Of a stretch of DNA of 6,077 bases, positions 1-6,077 are shown one piece after another. The stretch is from positions 1-6,077 of the forward strand of contig CAOJHG010000148.1 of the NCBI GenBank assembly GCA_948435975.1, given 5' to 3'. The notes under the pieces are model-generated. The model was given only the letters and a program-made list of their open reading frames with translations, did no database searches and was not told where the DNA came from. Within the stretch, counting starts at the first letter, position 1, and each line of letters starts with the position of its first letter. A program made the position numbers and the translations under genes. This stretch comes from an uncultured Oscillibacter sp. GTDB lineage: Bacteria; Bacillota; Clostridia; Oscillospirales; Oscillospiraceae.

Positions 1-2178
1 GCGGGAAGAGACGCTAACGGGCGCCCGGTTGTCGTCATGGGTGTTCCCGTCTCCTACCCGCTGGGAAACGGCAGGACCTCCCTGGCCCTGGTCGCCGGCC
101 TCCCCACCAGTTACCTTAATGAGACCCTTGCCGTCAATGTGGATGCCTCCATTGTAGATTACTCCATCATCCGCAAGGACGGCAGCTTCATCCTCCAGAG
201 CAGCGGCATTGTGGACAACAATTACTTTGACCGGGTAGACAGCCTGTATCAAGACATAGACGGTGAAGCCTCCGTCGGATTTGCCGCCGGACTCCAGGAG
301 GCTATGGCCTCCGGACAGGATTATACCAGAGAGGTCCTGATTTCCGGCCAGCGCTGGAACCTCTACTGCACAAAGCTGCCCAGCTCCGAATGGCACCTGC
401 TCCTTTACATGTCCTACAACGTTCTGGATGAAACGGTAGACACCTTGGAGCAGCGCTGGAATGTGGTCTCCCTGGGAGGCTGCGCCTTGATCCTGGGAGT
501 GCTGCTGCTGGTCTTCGTGGGCTATTTCCGCCTCACCCGCCGCCAGCTTCGCGCACTGGACGAGGCCCGGCGATCCGCTGACGCCGCCCGGAGGACCGCG
601 GAACAGGCCAGCAAGGCGAAAAGCGAATTCCTCTCCAACATGAGCCACGATATCCGCACGCCCATGAACGGCATTATGGGCATGACCTCCATTGCCATCG
701 CCAACCTGGAAGATACCCATCAGGTCCATTCCTGCCTCAAAAAAATCAACGTCTCCAGCCGCCATCTGATGGGCCTTATCAACGACATCCTGGATATGTC
801 CAAGATTGAGAATGGAAAGCTGATCCTGAACACCGAGCCCATGTCCCTTCGGGAGACTATCCAAAACGTAATGACCATCATCTCTCCCCAGCTCCAGGAG
901 AGGGGCCAGGAATTCCAAGTCCATGTGGGCGATATCCCCTGTGAAAGCGTCTGCGGCGATATGGTGCGGATCAGTCAGATTCTGCTGAACCTCCTGGGCA
1001 ACGCTGTGAAATTCACCCAGGACGGCGGCTGTATCCAGTTGTCTCTTTACGAGGAGGCGTCCCTCAAGGGAAGCGGCTACATCCGCGCACATTTCCACGT
1101 TCAAGACAATGGCATCGGCATGACGGAGGCTTTCCAGAAAAAGATATTTGACGCCTTTGTTCGGGAAGACAATGCGCGTATTCAGAAAGCACACGGCGCA
1201 GGCCTGGGTATGACCATCACGAAGTATATTGTGGACGTGATGGGCGGTTCCATCCAGGTGAAGAGCGTCCTGGGCCGTGGGAGTGACTTCCATGTTATCC
1301 TGGATTTAGAGAAGATCCCCGCTCAGGAGACGGAACTCCGCCTGCCGGAAAGAGACGCCCTGCTGATTGAGCGGGACCCCCGGACCGCCCAGGAGGCCTC
1401 AGACACGCTGACTTCCATTGGCCTCCGGCCGGTTTGGGTGCAGGAGGCCGGGCAGGGCTGCGAGTGGCTTCAGCAGTCCGGCGGCAGAGACGGCCCGATT
1501 CCGCTGATCCTGCTGGACTGCGGAACGCCGGGACCGAAAGCCCTGGAGGATATCCGGTTGCTGCGCCGCTGTACTGGCGGAGAGGCCGCGCCGCCGCTGA
1601 TTCTTCTCTGTGACGGCGATTGGGGCGGTTTGGAGATCCAGGCCCGTTCCGCAGGAGTCAGCGGTTTCATTGCCAAGCCCTTGTTCCGTTCCAGCCTGTT
1701 CTATGGCCTGCGCCCCTTTGTGGAACCCGATGCCCTTCAGGAGGTCCCGGACCAGGAGGCAATCAATCTCTCCGGTATCCGAATCCTTTTGGCGGAGGAT
1801 AACGAATTGAACTGGGAGGTAGCCAACGAGCTGCTTTCCGAACTGGGAATGACACTGGAGTGGGCAGAGGACGGACAGGTTTGCGCAGACAAATTCCGCC
1901 AGTCTGAGCCAGGGTGGTATGATGCGGTGCTGATGGATCTGCGGATGCCCCAGATGACCGGCTATGAGGCTGCCCGTGCAATCCGGGCCATGGCGGAGGA
2001 ACGGCCTGACGCGGCGGGAATCCCCATCATCGCCATGAGCGCCGATGCCTTCACGGACGATGTGCAGCGTTGCATGGACTGCGGAATGAACGCCCATACG
2101 TCCAAGCCCATCGACGTGCAGGAAGTCGTCCGCCTGCTGGACCGGCACCTGCATCACCGCTCATCCTGGGACGCCTGA
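1..2178 (+). CDS. Hybrid sensor histidine kinase with Cache-like sensor, two receiver domains (5' partial)
   Basis: This membrane kinase senses an extracellular signal, autophosphorylates on His and passes the phosphate to its own receiver. The frame is open from base 1, so the Met at base 37 is probably internal and the true start lies upstream. Counting codons from base 1, residues 1-150 resemble the distal part of an extracytoplasmic Cache-type sensor domain. Residues 155-176 are a membrane helix, followed by an Arg/Ala-rich signalling helix at 180-207. The HisKA domain carries His216 in the motif HDIRTP. The ATPase domain has the N box (Asn334 in GNAVKF), G1 box (Asp369 in DNGIGM) and G2 box (GAGLGM at 399-404). 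A receiver-like domain (about 452-570) keeps Asp506 and Lys559 but has Glu457-Arg458 in place of the acidic pair. A canonical C-terminal receiver (about 591-715) has Glu599/Asp600, phosphoacceptor Asp646 in MDLRMP and Lys702. No HPt or DNA-binding domain follows. A solute-binding lipoprotein gene starts 37 bases downstream. The family call is secure; the ligand is unknown. Confidence 0.95.
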   Translation, partial: AGRDANGRPVVVMGVPVSYPLGNGRTSLALVAGLPTSYLNETLAVNVDASIVDYSIIRKDGSFILQSSGIVDNNYFDRVDSLYQDIDGEASVGFAAGLQEAMASGQDYTREVLISGQRWNLYCTKLPSSEWHLLLYMSYNVLDETVDTLEQRWNVVSLGGCALILGVLLLVFVGYFRLTRRQLRALDEARRSADAARRTAEQASKAKSEFLSNMSHDIRTPMNGIMGMTSIAIANLEDTHQVHSCLKKINVSSRHLMGLINDILDMSKIENGKLILNTEPMSLRETIQNVMTIISPQLQERGQEFQVHVGDIPCESVCGDMVRISQILLNLLGNAVKFTQDGGCIQLSLYEEASLKGSGYIRAHFHVQDNGIGMTEAFQKKIFDAFVREDNARIQKAHGAGLGMTITKYIVDVMGGSIQVKSVLGRGSDFHVILDLEKIPAQETELRLPERDALLIERDPRTAQEASDTLTSIGLRPVWVQEAGQGCEWLQQSGGRDGPIPLILLDCGTPGPKALEDIRLLRRCTGGEAAPPLILLCDGDWGGLEIQARSAGVSGFIAKPLFRSSLFYGLRPFVEPDALQEVPDQEAINLSGIRILLAEDNELNWEVANELLSELGMTLEWAEDGQVCADKFRQSEPGWYDAVLMDLRMPQMTGYEAARAIRAMAEERPDAAGIPIIAMSADAFTDDVQRCMDCGMNAHTSKPIDVQEVVRLLDRHLHHRSSWDA

Positions 2179-2202
2179 AGGAGAGCACCAGACCATAGTG
2201 AA

Positions 2203-2207
2203 GGGAG
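2203..2207 (+). promoter_or_regulatory. Ribosome binding site of the solute-binding lipoprotein gene
   Basis: GGGAG lies 8 bases before the ATG at 2216. It decides the start: a GTG at 2198 is in the same frame, but its nearest purine-rich site (GGAG at 2180-2183) is 14 bases away. The ATG also gives a standard Lys-Lys lipoprotein signal peptide. Confidence 0.7.
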
Positions 2208-2215
2208 TCTTCTCT

Positions 2216-3511
2216 ATGAAAAAAGTATTTGCTCTGCTGGCAACGTGTCTTCTGGCCGCCAGCCTGACCGCCTGCGGAGAAACATCCCACGCCTTGCAGA
2301 CACTGACGGAAGAGGAAGTTCCGCCATCTCAGGAAGTCGTGCAGCTTCGCCTGTGGACATACCCCGTGGGCGGCTGGGGGGAGTCTGATAAGCTGGCCAG
2401 CCTCATCAGTGATTTTCATAAAGTCTATCCGAATATCTGGATTTCTATTGAGTGCCTGGACTACCAGACTGGCGACGCCAGGATTGAACAGGCCATTTTA
2501 GACGGCGAGGCCCCGGACCTGGTGCTGGAGGGGCCGGAACGACTGGTGGGCAACTGGGGAGGCCGGGGATTGATGGCGGACCTGTCCAGTCTGTGGGAAT
2601 CGGAGACTGCGGAAGAAATTTATGATTCCGTCCGGGTGGCCTGCCAGCACAGCGGCGGCCCGTATTATGAGGTTCCCCTCTGCATGAACACCCACTGCAT
2701 GGCAATCAACTATGACCTTTTCGAAGCGGCGGGTGCGCTCCAGTATATCGACCAGGAGAACCGCACCTGGAGCACAGAGGATTTCGTCCATGCTGTGGAA
2801 GCGCTTCGGGCCTATGGGCAGGAGAAGGCGGGCGCGGTGTACTGCAGCGGCCAGAGCGGCGATCAGGGGACCCGGGCGCTGGTGACCAACCTCTACGGCG
2901 GGAGCTTCACGGACAGCAAGCACATGGAATACACCATCGACAGTCCGGAAAATATTCAGGCGCTCCAGCTTCTGTATGATTTGAAAGGGATTTCCTTTGA
3001 GCCTGAACTGACCGCCCAGCAGGAAATTGCCATGTTCTGCCAGGGAGAACTTGCAATGTCCTTCTGCTGGAACGCCTCCACTGAGGTCAATCAGACGGTG
3101 ACGAATCCCGCCTTGAACTTTGATATCTTCCCCATGGCCTTTCCGACAGACAGCGGTGCGCCCCGGCTGGAAAGCGGTATCTGGGGCTTTGGGGTGTTCG
3201 ACAACGGCGACGAGGCCCGGATTGAGGCGGCCAAAACCTTTATCCGCTACATGACGGAGAACGACAGCCAGTATGTCCGGGCAGTCCTGGCCTCCATGCA
3301 CCGTCCTGTGCGGGACATAGAGAACATTTACGCCAACGACGCGCTGATGCAGGAATACAGCGTGTTTACCCAATACATGGGAGATTACTGGCAGATCACC
3401 CCCGGCTGGGTGAAGGCGCGAACAGTCTGGTGGCAGATGCTCCAGCAGATTGCCGGGGGAGTGGATATTTCCGCGGCGATTCACGAGGCGGCACAGCAGA
3501 TACAATCATAG
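2216..3511 (+). CDS. Extracellular solute-binding lipoprotein (family 1, sugar-type ABC binding protein)
   Basis: This is a membrane-anchored binding protein expected to capture a small solute, most often a sugar or oligosaccharide in this family, outside the cell. It has 431 residues, the usual size. Residues 1-19 are a signal peptide (Lys2-Lys3, then a hydrophobic stretch), ending in the lipobox LTAC with lipidated Cys20. A polar linker at 21-40 leads into the binding fold. Its first strand is LRLWTYP (44-50), and family-typical segments follow: APDLVLEG at 99-106, MAINYDLFEAAGA at 162-174, WSTEDFVHAVEALR at 185-198, and a GELAM segment at 277-281. Trp54, Trp114, Trp286 and the C-terminal Trp residues could stack on a sugar, but this is inference. 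The gene follows the histidine kinase by 37 bases with no terminator between, so they are probably co-transcribed. No permease or ATPase gene follows; a terminator does. It may serve signalling or a distant transporter. An alternative GTG start at 2198 would add six residues. Confidence 0.9.
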   Translation: MKKVFALLATCLLAASLTACGETSHALQTLTEEEVPPSQEVVQLRLWTYPVGGWGESDKLASLISDFHKVYPNIWISIECLDYQTGDARIEQAILDGEAPDLVLEGPERLVGNWGGRGLMADLSSLWESETAEEIYDSVRVACQHSGGPYYEVPLCMNTHCMAINYDLFEAAGALQYIDQENRTWSTEDFVHAVEALRAYGQEKAGAVYCSGQSGDQGTRALVTNLYGGSFTDSKHMEYTIDSPENIQALQLLYDLKGISFEPELTAQQEIAMFCQGELAMSFCWNASTEVNQTVTNPALNFDIFPMAFPTDSGAPRLESGIWGFGVFDNGDEARIEAAKTFIRYMTENDSQYVRAVLASMHRPVRDIENIYANDALMQEYSVFTQYMGDYWQITPGWVKARTVWWQMLQQIAGGVDISAAIHEAAQQIQS

Positions 3512-3520
3512 CGTTCCATA

Positions 3521-3560
3521 AGAAAAGGCGGCTGGAGATGGTTACCAACCGCCTTTTTCT
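3521..3560. terminator. Bidirectional intrinsic terminator between convergent genes
   Basis: GGCGG at 3527-3531 pairs with CCGCC at 3549-3553. After one C/A mismatch, TGG at 3533-3535 pairs with CCA at 3545-3547, leaving a 9-base loop. On the + strand the hairpin is followed by TTTTTCTTTT. On the - strand the flanking AAAA at 3523-3526 gives a TTTT tail. It lies 10 bases after the lipoprotein stop and just past the stop of the - strand alcohol dehydrogenase, so one hairpin can end transcription from both sides. Confidence 0.85.
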
Positions 3561-3565
3561 TTTGC

Positions 3566-4750
3566 TTACCGGTTTGTGAGATGCAGGATTTCCTCCATTT
3601 CCTTGGGGCCGATCTTGACAAAGCCGCCGAAGGGGAATCCGCTGGGCTTTTCCTTCCGGTGTTCCACCATGGCCGGAATGTCCTCTGCCTTCGCGCCTTC
3701 CACTTCCTTCAGCGCCACCGGCATCCCGATGCTCTTGAAGAAGGCCCGCAGACGTGTAATTCCTTCTTTTGCGGTGTTCTCCGGGTGTACATAATCCATC
3801 CGGCAGCCGAAGACCTCTACCGCGAACCGGGCGAAGCGCATGACGTCATGATTCATCACATACTCCATCCACGCGGGCATCACCACCGCCAGGCCAGCGC
3901 CGTGGGCACAGTCATAGAAGGCGGAAAGCTCATGCTCAATCTGGTGGCTGGCCCAGTCCTGCGCCCGGCCCACGCCGCAGCTATTGTTGTGGGCCAGCAT
4001 TCCCGCCCACATCAGGTCTGCCCTGGCTGCGTAGTCCTCCGGGGCCGCTACCGCCTTAGCCGCCGCGTCGATGATGGTCTTCAGCAGGGCCTCGCACAGC
4101 CGGTCCGTCAGGATTACGTCGGGGGTGTTGCTGAAATAGCGCTCCAGGATGTGAGCCATCATGTCCGTTGCGCCGCTGGCCGTCTGGTAAGCTGGGAGGG
4201 AGCAGGTCAGCCGGGGGTCCAGGACTGCGAATTTAGGCCGGATTACGTCGGTTTTAGGAGCGCCCCATTTCAGATTGCCCTCTTCCAGAGTGATGACCAT
4301 GCTGTCGCTGCCCTCGCTGCCCGCCGCGGCAATGGTGAGGATAACGCCTACCGGCAGGGTCTTCTCGATTTTGGTCCGGCCTGCAAAGAAGTCCCAGAAG
4401 TCTCCGTCGTACAGCGCACCCACACCAATGGCCTTCGCCGTGTCGATGACGCTGCCGCCGCCCAGGGCCACCAGGAAGTCAATCTTCTCCTTCTTGACCA
4501 GCTCAATGCCCTCATAGACCTTTCCGCTGCGGGGATTGGCCTGGATGCCGGACAGCTCCGCGTAAGGGATGCCCGCATCCTTCAGGGAAGCTGTTACCGC
4601 GTCGTAGGCCCCGTTCCGCTTCACCGAGCCGCCGCCGTAGACCAGCAGGGCCTTCGTGCCGCCGAAGCGCTTCACCAGGGAACCGGTCTGCTTCTCTTCG
4701 CCGTCGCCAAAGACGAACATCGTAGGAGAGTAAAAAGTAAAATTATCCAT
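3566..4750 (-). CDS. Iron-containing alcohol dehydrogenase (YqhD/BdhA-like)
   Basis: This is a cytosolic NAD(P)H-dependent group III alcohol dehydrogenase that interconverts aldehydes or ketones and alcohols, in anaerobes usually reducing aldehydes to dispose of electrons. It has 394 residues, normal for the family. The N-terminal Rossmann-like half carries YGGGSVKRNG at 38-47 and GGGSVIDTAKAIG at 97-109, both cofactor-binding signatures. The metal site is complete: Asp196 and His200 in TDMMAH, His269, and His283 in CAHG. This is the spacing I recall for E. coli YqhD (194/198/267/281), with His273 at the conserved nearby position. The loop at 139-147 reads TIAAAGSEG where most relatives have an ATGSE-like core, a mild deviation. 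The start at 4750 is preferred over an in-frame ATG at 4771 because GGGAGG sits 7 bases upstream and MDNFTFYSPT matches the family's N-terminus. It lies 64 bases downstream of the hydroxyacid dehydrogenase gene. The family is certain; the substrate (butanal, methylglyoxal or other) is not. Confidence 0.95.
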   Translation of the reverse strand: MDNFTFYSPTMFVFGDGEEKQTGSLVKRFGGTKALLVYGGGSVKRNGAYDAVTASLKDAGIPYAELSGIQANPRSGKVYEGIELVKKEKIDFLVALGGGSVIDTAKAIGVGALYDGDFWDFFAGRTKIEKTLPVGVILTIAAAGSEGSDSMVITLEEGNLKWGAPKTDVIRPKFAVLDPRLTCSLPAYQTASGATDMMAHILERYFSNTPDVILTDRLCEALLKTIIDAAAKAVAAPEDYAARADLMWAGMLAHNNSCGVGRAQDWASHQIEHELSAFYDCAHGAGLAVVMPAWMEYVMNHDVMRFARFAVEVFGCRMDYVHPENTAKEGITRLRAFFKSIGMPVALKEVEGAKAEDIPAMVEHRKEKPSGFPFGGFVKIGPKEMEEILHLTNR

Positions 4751-4757
4751 ATGTAAA

Positions 4758-4763
4758 CCTCCC
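4758..4763 (-). promoter_or_regulatory. Ribosome binding site of the alcohol dehydrogenase gene
   Basis: Read on the - strand this is GGGAGG, 7 bases before the ATG at 4750. The competing in-frame ATG at 4771 has no comparable site and would place this sequence inside the gene, so the site decides the start. Confidence 0.8.
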
Positions 4764-4814
4764 AAAGTCATATATTAGATACCAGATAGGCGCAGTCCTG
4801 TTATCAATTCCGGA

Positions 4815-5795
4815 TCAGTAGCCCCGCTTCCGGTCTACCTGATACTGTAAAGGCTTCCCGGCGGCGTAATTCCGCAGGTCCTCGCAGAACATGTCCACAT
4901 TGGTGTCACGGGTGTAGGCCAGGGTCAGGTTTCCGGAAATGTGGGGGGTCAGAATCAGGTTTTTGGCGCTCCAGAGGGGATGGTCCTCCGGCAGGGGCTC
5001 GGGAACCATCACATCCAGCGCCGCGCCCGCGATAGCGCCGCTGTTCAGAGCGTCGATCATGGCTTCCTGGTCGATGGCGGCGCCCCGGCCTACGTTGATG
5101 ACATAAGCGCTCCTGGGAAGCAGGGCGATCCGCTCTTTGCTGAGAATGCCGGCGGTTTCCGGCGTATTGGGCAGGGCCAGCATCAGCACTTGTGCCGCAG
5201 GCAGAACCTGGTCCAGCTGGGCGATGGGGACTACTTCATCATAAGCGGCGTCCGGACTCTTTCCGCTGCGGTTCAGGCCGGTGATTTTGGCCGCGCCCAT
5301 AGCCCGGAGGCACTTGGCGTAGGTGGTGCCGATGTCGCCGGTGCCCAGGATGGTGAATGCGCCGTCCCGGATGGAGCGAATAGGCAGAGGCGTTCCCCAG
5401 TCGTGGGCCCGGACGGTCGCCTGATATTCCGGCATCCGGCGCAGGAGCATCAGAGTGACCATGAGCAGGTGTTCGGAAATGGTGACGCCGTAGCAGTTGG
5501 AGTTGGTGAGGATGCAGCCGGGGTTGGCGAACAGGGTGGGGTCGGCGCAGTAGTAATCCACCCCGGCGGAGGAGGCGCAGTACCAATTCAAGGACGCTGG
5601 GGCGGTGCGGAGAAGATTGGGACTTTGGGCGTACAGGACCTCGCAGGCGCATTCCTGAAGGCAGGTTTTGGCCTCCTCGAACTGGTCCTCCGTGAAAAAG
5701 TGGGGGGTGAAGCCGGTCTCCGCAGCGGCGGCCTCGATTTGGACGCGGTGTTTGTCCTCAAGGAAGCTCTGGAAAATGCAAATGTCTCTGCTCAT
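4815..5795 (-). CDS. D-isomer-specific 2-hydroxyacid dehydrogenase
   Basis: This is a cytosolic NAD(P)H-dependent enzyme of the D-2-hydroxyacid dehydrogenase family, which reduces a 2-oxoacid to the D-2-hydroxyacid or runs the reverse reaction. It has 326 residues, a full-length member without the extra C-terminal ACT domain of classical SerA. The substrate-binding half contains SSAGVDYY at 75-82. The nucleotide-binding half has the fingerprint GTGDIG at 151-156. The catalytic triad is present: Arg237 in NVGRG, Glu266 in VPEP and His285 in TPHISGN. After the second strand the sequence is GLNRSGK (173-179) instead of an acidic residue, which in this family suggests NADP(H) preference. The protein has about ten cysteines, which fits an anaerobe. 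The ATG at 5795 has AGGAGGT about 9 bases upstream. It lies 93 bases after an FAD-dependent oxidoreductase and 64 bases before the alcohol dehydrogenase, all on one strand. The exact substrate (glyoxylate, hydroxypyruvate, a branched 2-oxoacid) cannot be told. Confidence 0.93.
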   Translation of the reverse strand: MSRDICIFQSFLEDKHRVQIEAAAAETGFTPHFFTEDQFEEAKTCLQECACEVLYAQSPNLLRTAPASLNWYCASSAGVDYYCADPTLFANPGCILTNSNCYGVTISEHLLMVTLMLLRRMPEYQATVRAHDWGTPLPIRSIRDGAFTILGTGDIGTTYAKCLRAMGAAKITGLNRSGKSPDAAYDEVVPIAQLDQVLPAAQVLMLALPNTPETAGILSKERIALLPRSAYVINVGRGAAIDQEAMIDALNSGAIAGAALDVMVPEPLPEDHPLWSAKNLILTPHISGNLTLAYTRDTNVDMFCEDLRNYAAGKPLQYQVDRKRGY

Positions 5796-5804
5796 GATAA
5801 TTCG

Positions 5805-5811
5805 ACCTCCT
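5805..5811 (-). promoter_or_regulatory. Ribosome binding site of the hydroxyacid dehydrogenase gene
   Basis: Read on the - strand this is AGGAGGT, a near-perfect Shine-Dalgarno sequence 9 bases before the ATG at 5795. It fixes that start and implies efficient translation. Confidence 0.8.
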
Positions 5812-5888
5812 GAAACAATTTTGAGTTTCGTGCTGGGAATATATGAGAAAGCATGGGTCTGCTGTGGGCGCTCCAGTCTGCACCGGCC

Positions 5889-6077
5889 TTAACAGATGGA
5901 AGCGGCCAGAATCTGCTCGGCGCAGCGCATTCCGTCGGCGGCGGCGGAGAGAATGCCCCCGGCGTACCCGGCCCCCTCGCCGCAGGGAAAGAGGCCCTGG
6001 ACGGCAGATTGGCAGGACTCGTCCCGGAGGATGCGGACAGGGGAAGAACTGCGGCTCTCCACGGCGGTGAGGACGGC
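5889..6077 (-). CDS. C-terminal end of a COG2509-type FAD-dependent oxidoreductase (partial)
   Basis: Only the last 62 residues and the TAA stop are inside the window; the gene enters across the right edge on the - strand. The fragment has the closing signature of the uncharacterised FAD-dependent dehydrogenase family COG2509. SSPVRI is followed by an Arg-Asp pair (window-fragment residues 11-19), then GLFPCGEGAGYAGGI at 28-42 and SAAADG at 44-49, with a final amphipathic helix. In flavoproteins of this fold the GEGAGYAGGI segment contacts the FAD. Family members are usually about 450-530 residues, so most of this protein, including the N-terminal FAD-binding GxGxxG, lies outside. The physiological role of the family is not established. 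The gene ends 93 bases before the hydroxyacid dehydrogenase start, with no clear terminator between, so read-through is possible. The call rests on this short but distinctive motif. Confidence 0.85.
   Translation of the reverse strand, partial: AVLTAVESRSSSPVRILRDESCQSAVQGLFPCGEGAGYAGGILSAAADGMRCAEQILAASIC

Noticed and set aside
1399..2157. Open frame on the - strand opposite the kinase receiver domains
   Set aside because: It is a shadow of the kinase coding frame, with no recognisable protein features.
2498..3505. Long open frame on the - strand opposite the solute-binding protein gene
   Set aside because: It is antisense to a clearly real lipoprotein gene, has no domain signature and lacks a convincing ribosome binding site.
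4111..4251. 12-base direct repeat GGATTACGTCGG at 4111-4122 and 4240-4251
   Set aside because: Both copies are inside the alcohol dehydrogenase coding sequence and encode unrelated positions (Asp-Val-Ile in each). There is no further repeat extension, so it is probably codon-usage coincidence.
3581..4756. Long open frame on the + strand covering the whole alcohol dehydrogenase gene
   Set aside because: It lies antisense to a gene with full family motifs, and its translation is low-complexity His/Gly/Arg-rich with no recognisable domain. Long antisense frames are expected in GC-rich genes.
4772..4814. Possible - strand promoter (TTGATA ... TATCTA) between the hydroxyacid and alcohol dehydrogenase genes
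   Set aside because: The spacing between the two elements is about 20 bases, too long for a standard sigma-A promoter, and the -10 match is poor.
4941..5813. Long open frame on the + strand opposite the hydroxyacid dehydrogenase gene
   Set aside because: The translation is Gly/Gln/Val-rich without family motifs, and the opposite strand encodes an intact dehydrogenase with its catalytic triad.
5838..5866. Possible - strand promoter with TATATT (5838-5843) as -10 upstream of the hydroxyacid dehydrogenase
   Set aside because: At 17-18 base spacing there is no sequence resembling TTGACA (CACAGC or CCACAG instead) and no extended -10 motif.

Overview
The window looks like chromosomal DNA from a GC-rich, low-oxygen-adapted Firmicute, most likely a gut clostridium of the Oscillospiraceae type (Flavonifractor/Oscillibacter-like). 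This rests on strong AGGAGG-type ribosome binding sites, a Gram-positive-style lipoprotein signal, an iron-type alcohol dehydrogenase, cysteine-rich enzymes and overall protein style. The genus is an inference. The sequence itself shows only high GC, tight gene packing and these gene families.

Layout. The left half (1-3511, + strand) holds two genes in one apparent operon. The first is a large hybrid sensor histidine kinase whose 5' end lies outside the window. It is followed 37 bases later by a lipoprotein of the family 1 extracellular solute-binding proteins. A hairpin at about 3521-3560 with T-rich flanks on both strands separates this pair from the right half. In the right half three genes run on the - strand and converge on the hairpin. 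In transcription order they are the C-terminal end of a COG2509-type FAD-dependent oxidoreductase (5889-6077, cut by the window edge), a D-isomer-specific 2-hydroxyacid dehydrogenase (4815-5795) and an iron-containing alcohol dehydrogenase of the YqhD/BdhA branch (3566-4750).

How the genes may work together. The kinase has an extracytoplasmic sensory region, one visible membrane segment, an HDIRTP phosphoacceptor site, a complete ATPase core, a degenerate receiver-like domain and a canonical receiver. The lipoprotein encoded next to it has no ABC permease in the window. It could be a ligand-presenting partner of the kinase or the binding subunit of a transporter encoded elsewhere. The - strand genes are all redox enzymes. 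The hydroxyacid dehydrogenase and alcohol dehydrogenase could be co-transcribed and help dispose of reducing equivalents by reducing 2-oxoacids and aldehydes, but their substrates cannot be read from sequence.

No mobile element, CRISPR array, tRNA, rRNA or phage gene was seen. There is no gene-free stretch longer than 93 bases. I found no strong evidence for a wholly new system. The kinase/binding-protein pair is the most interesting item.
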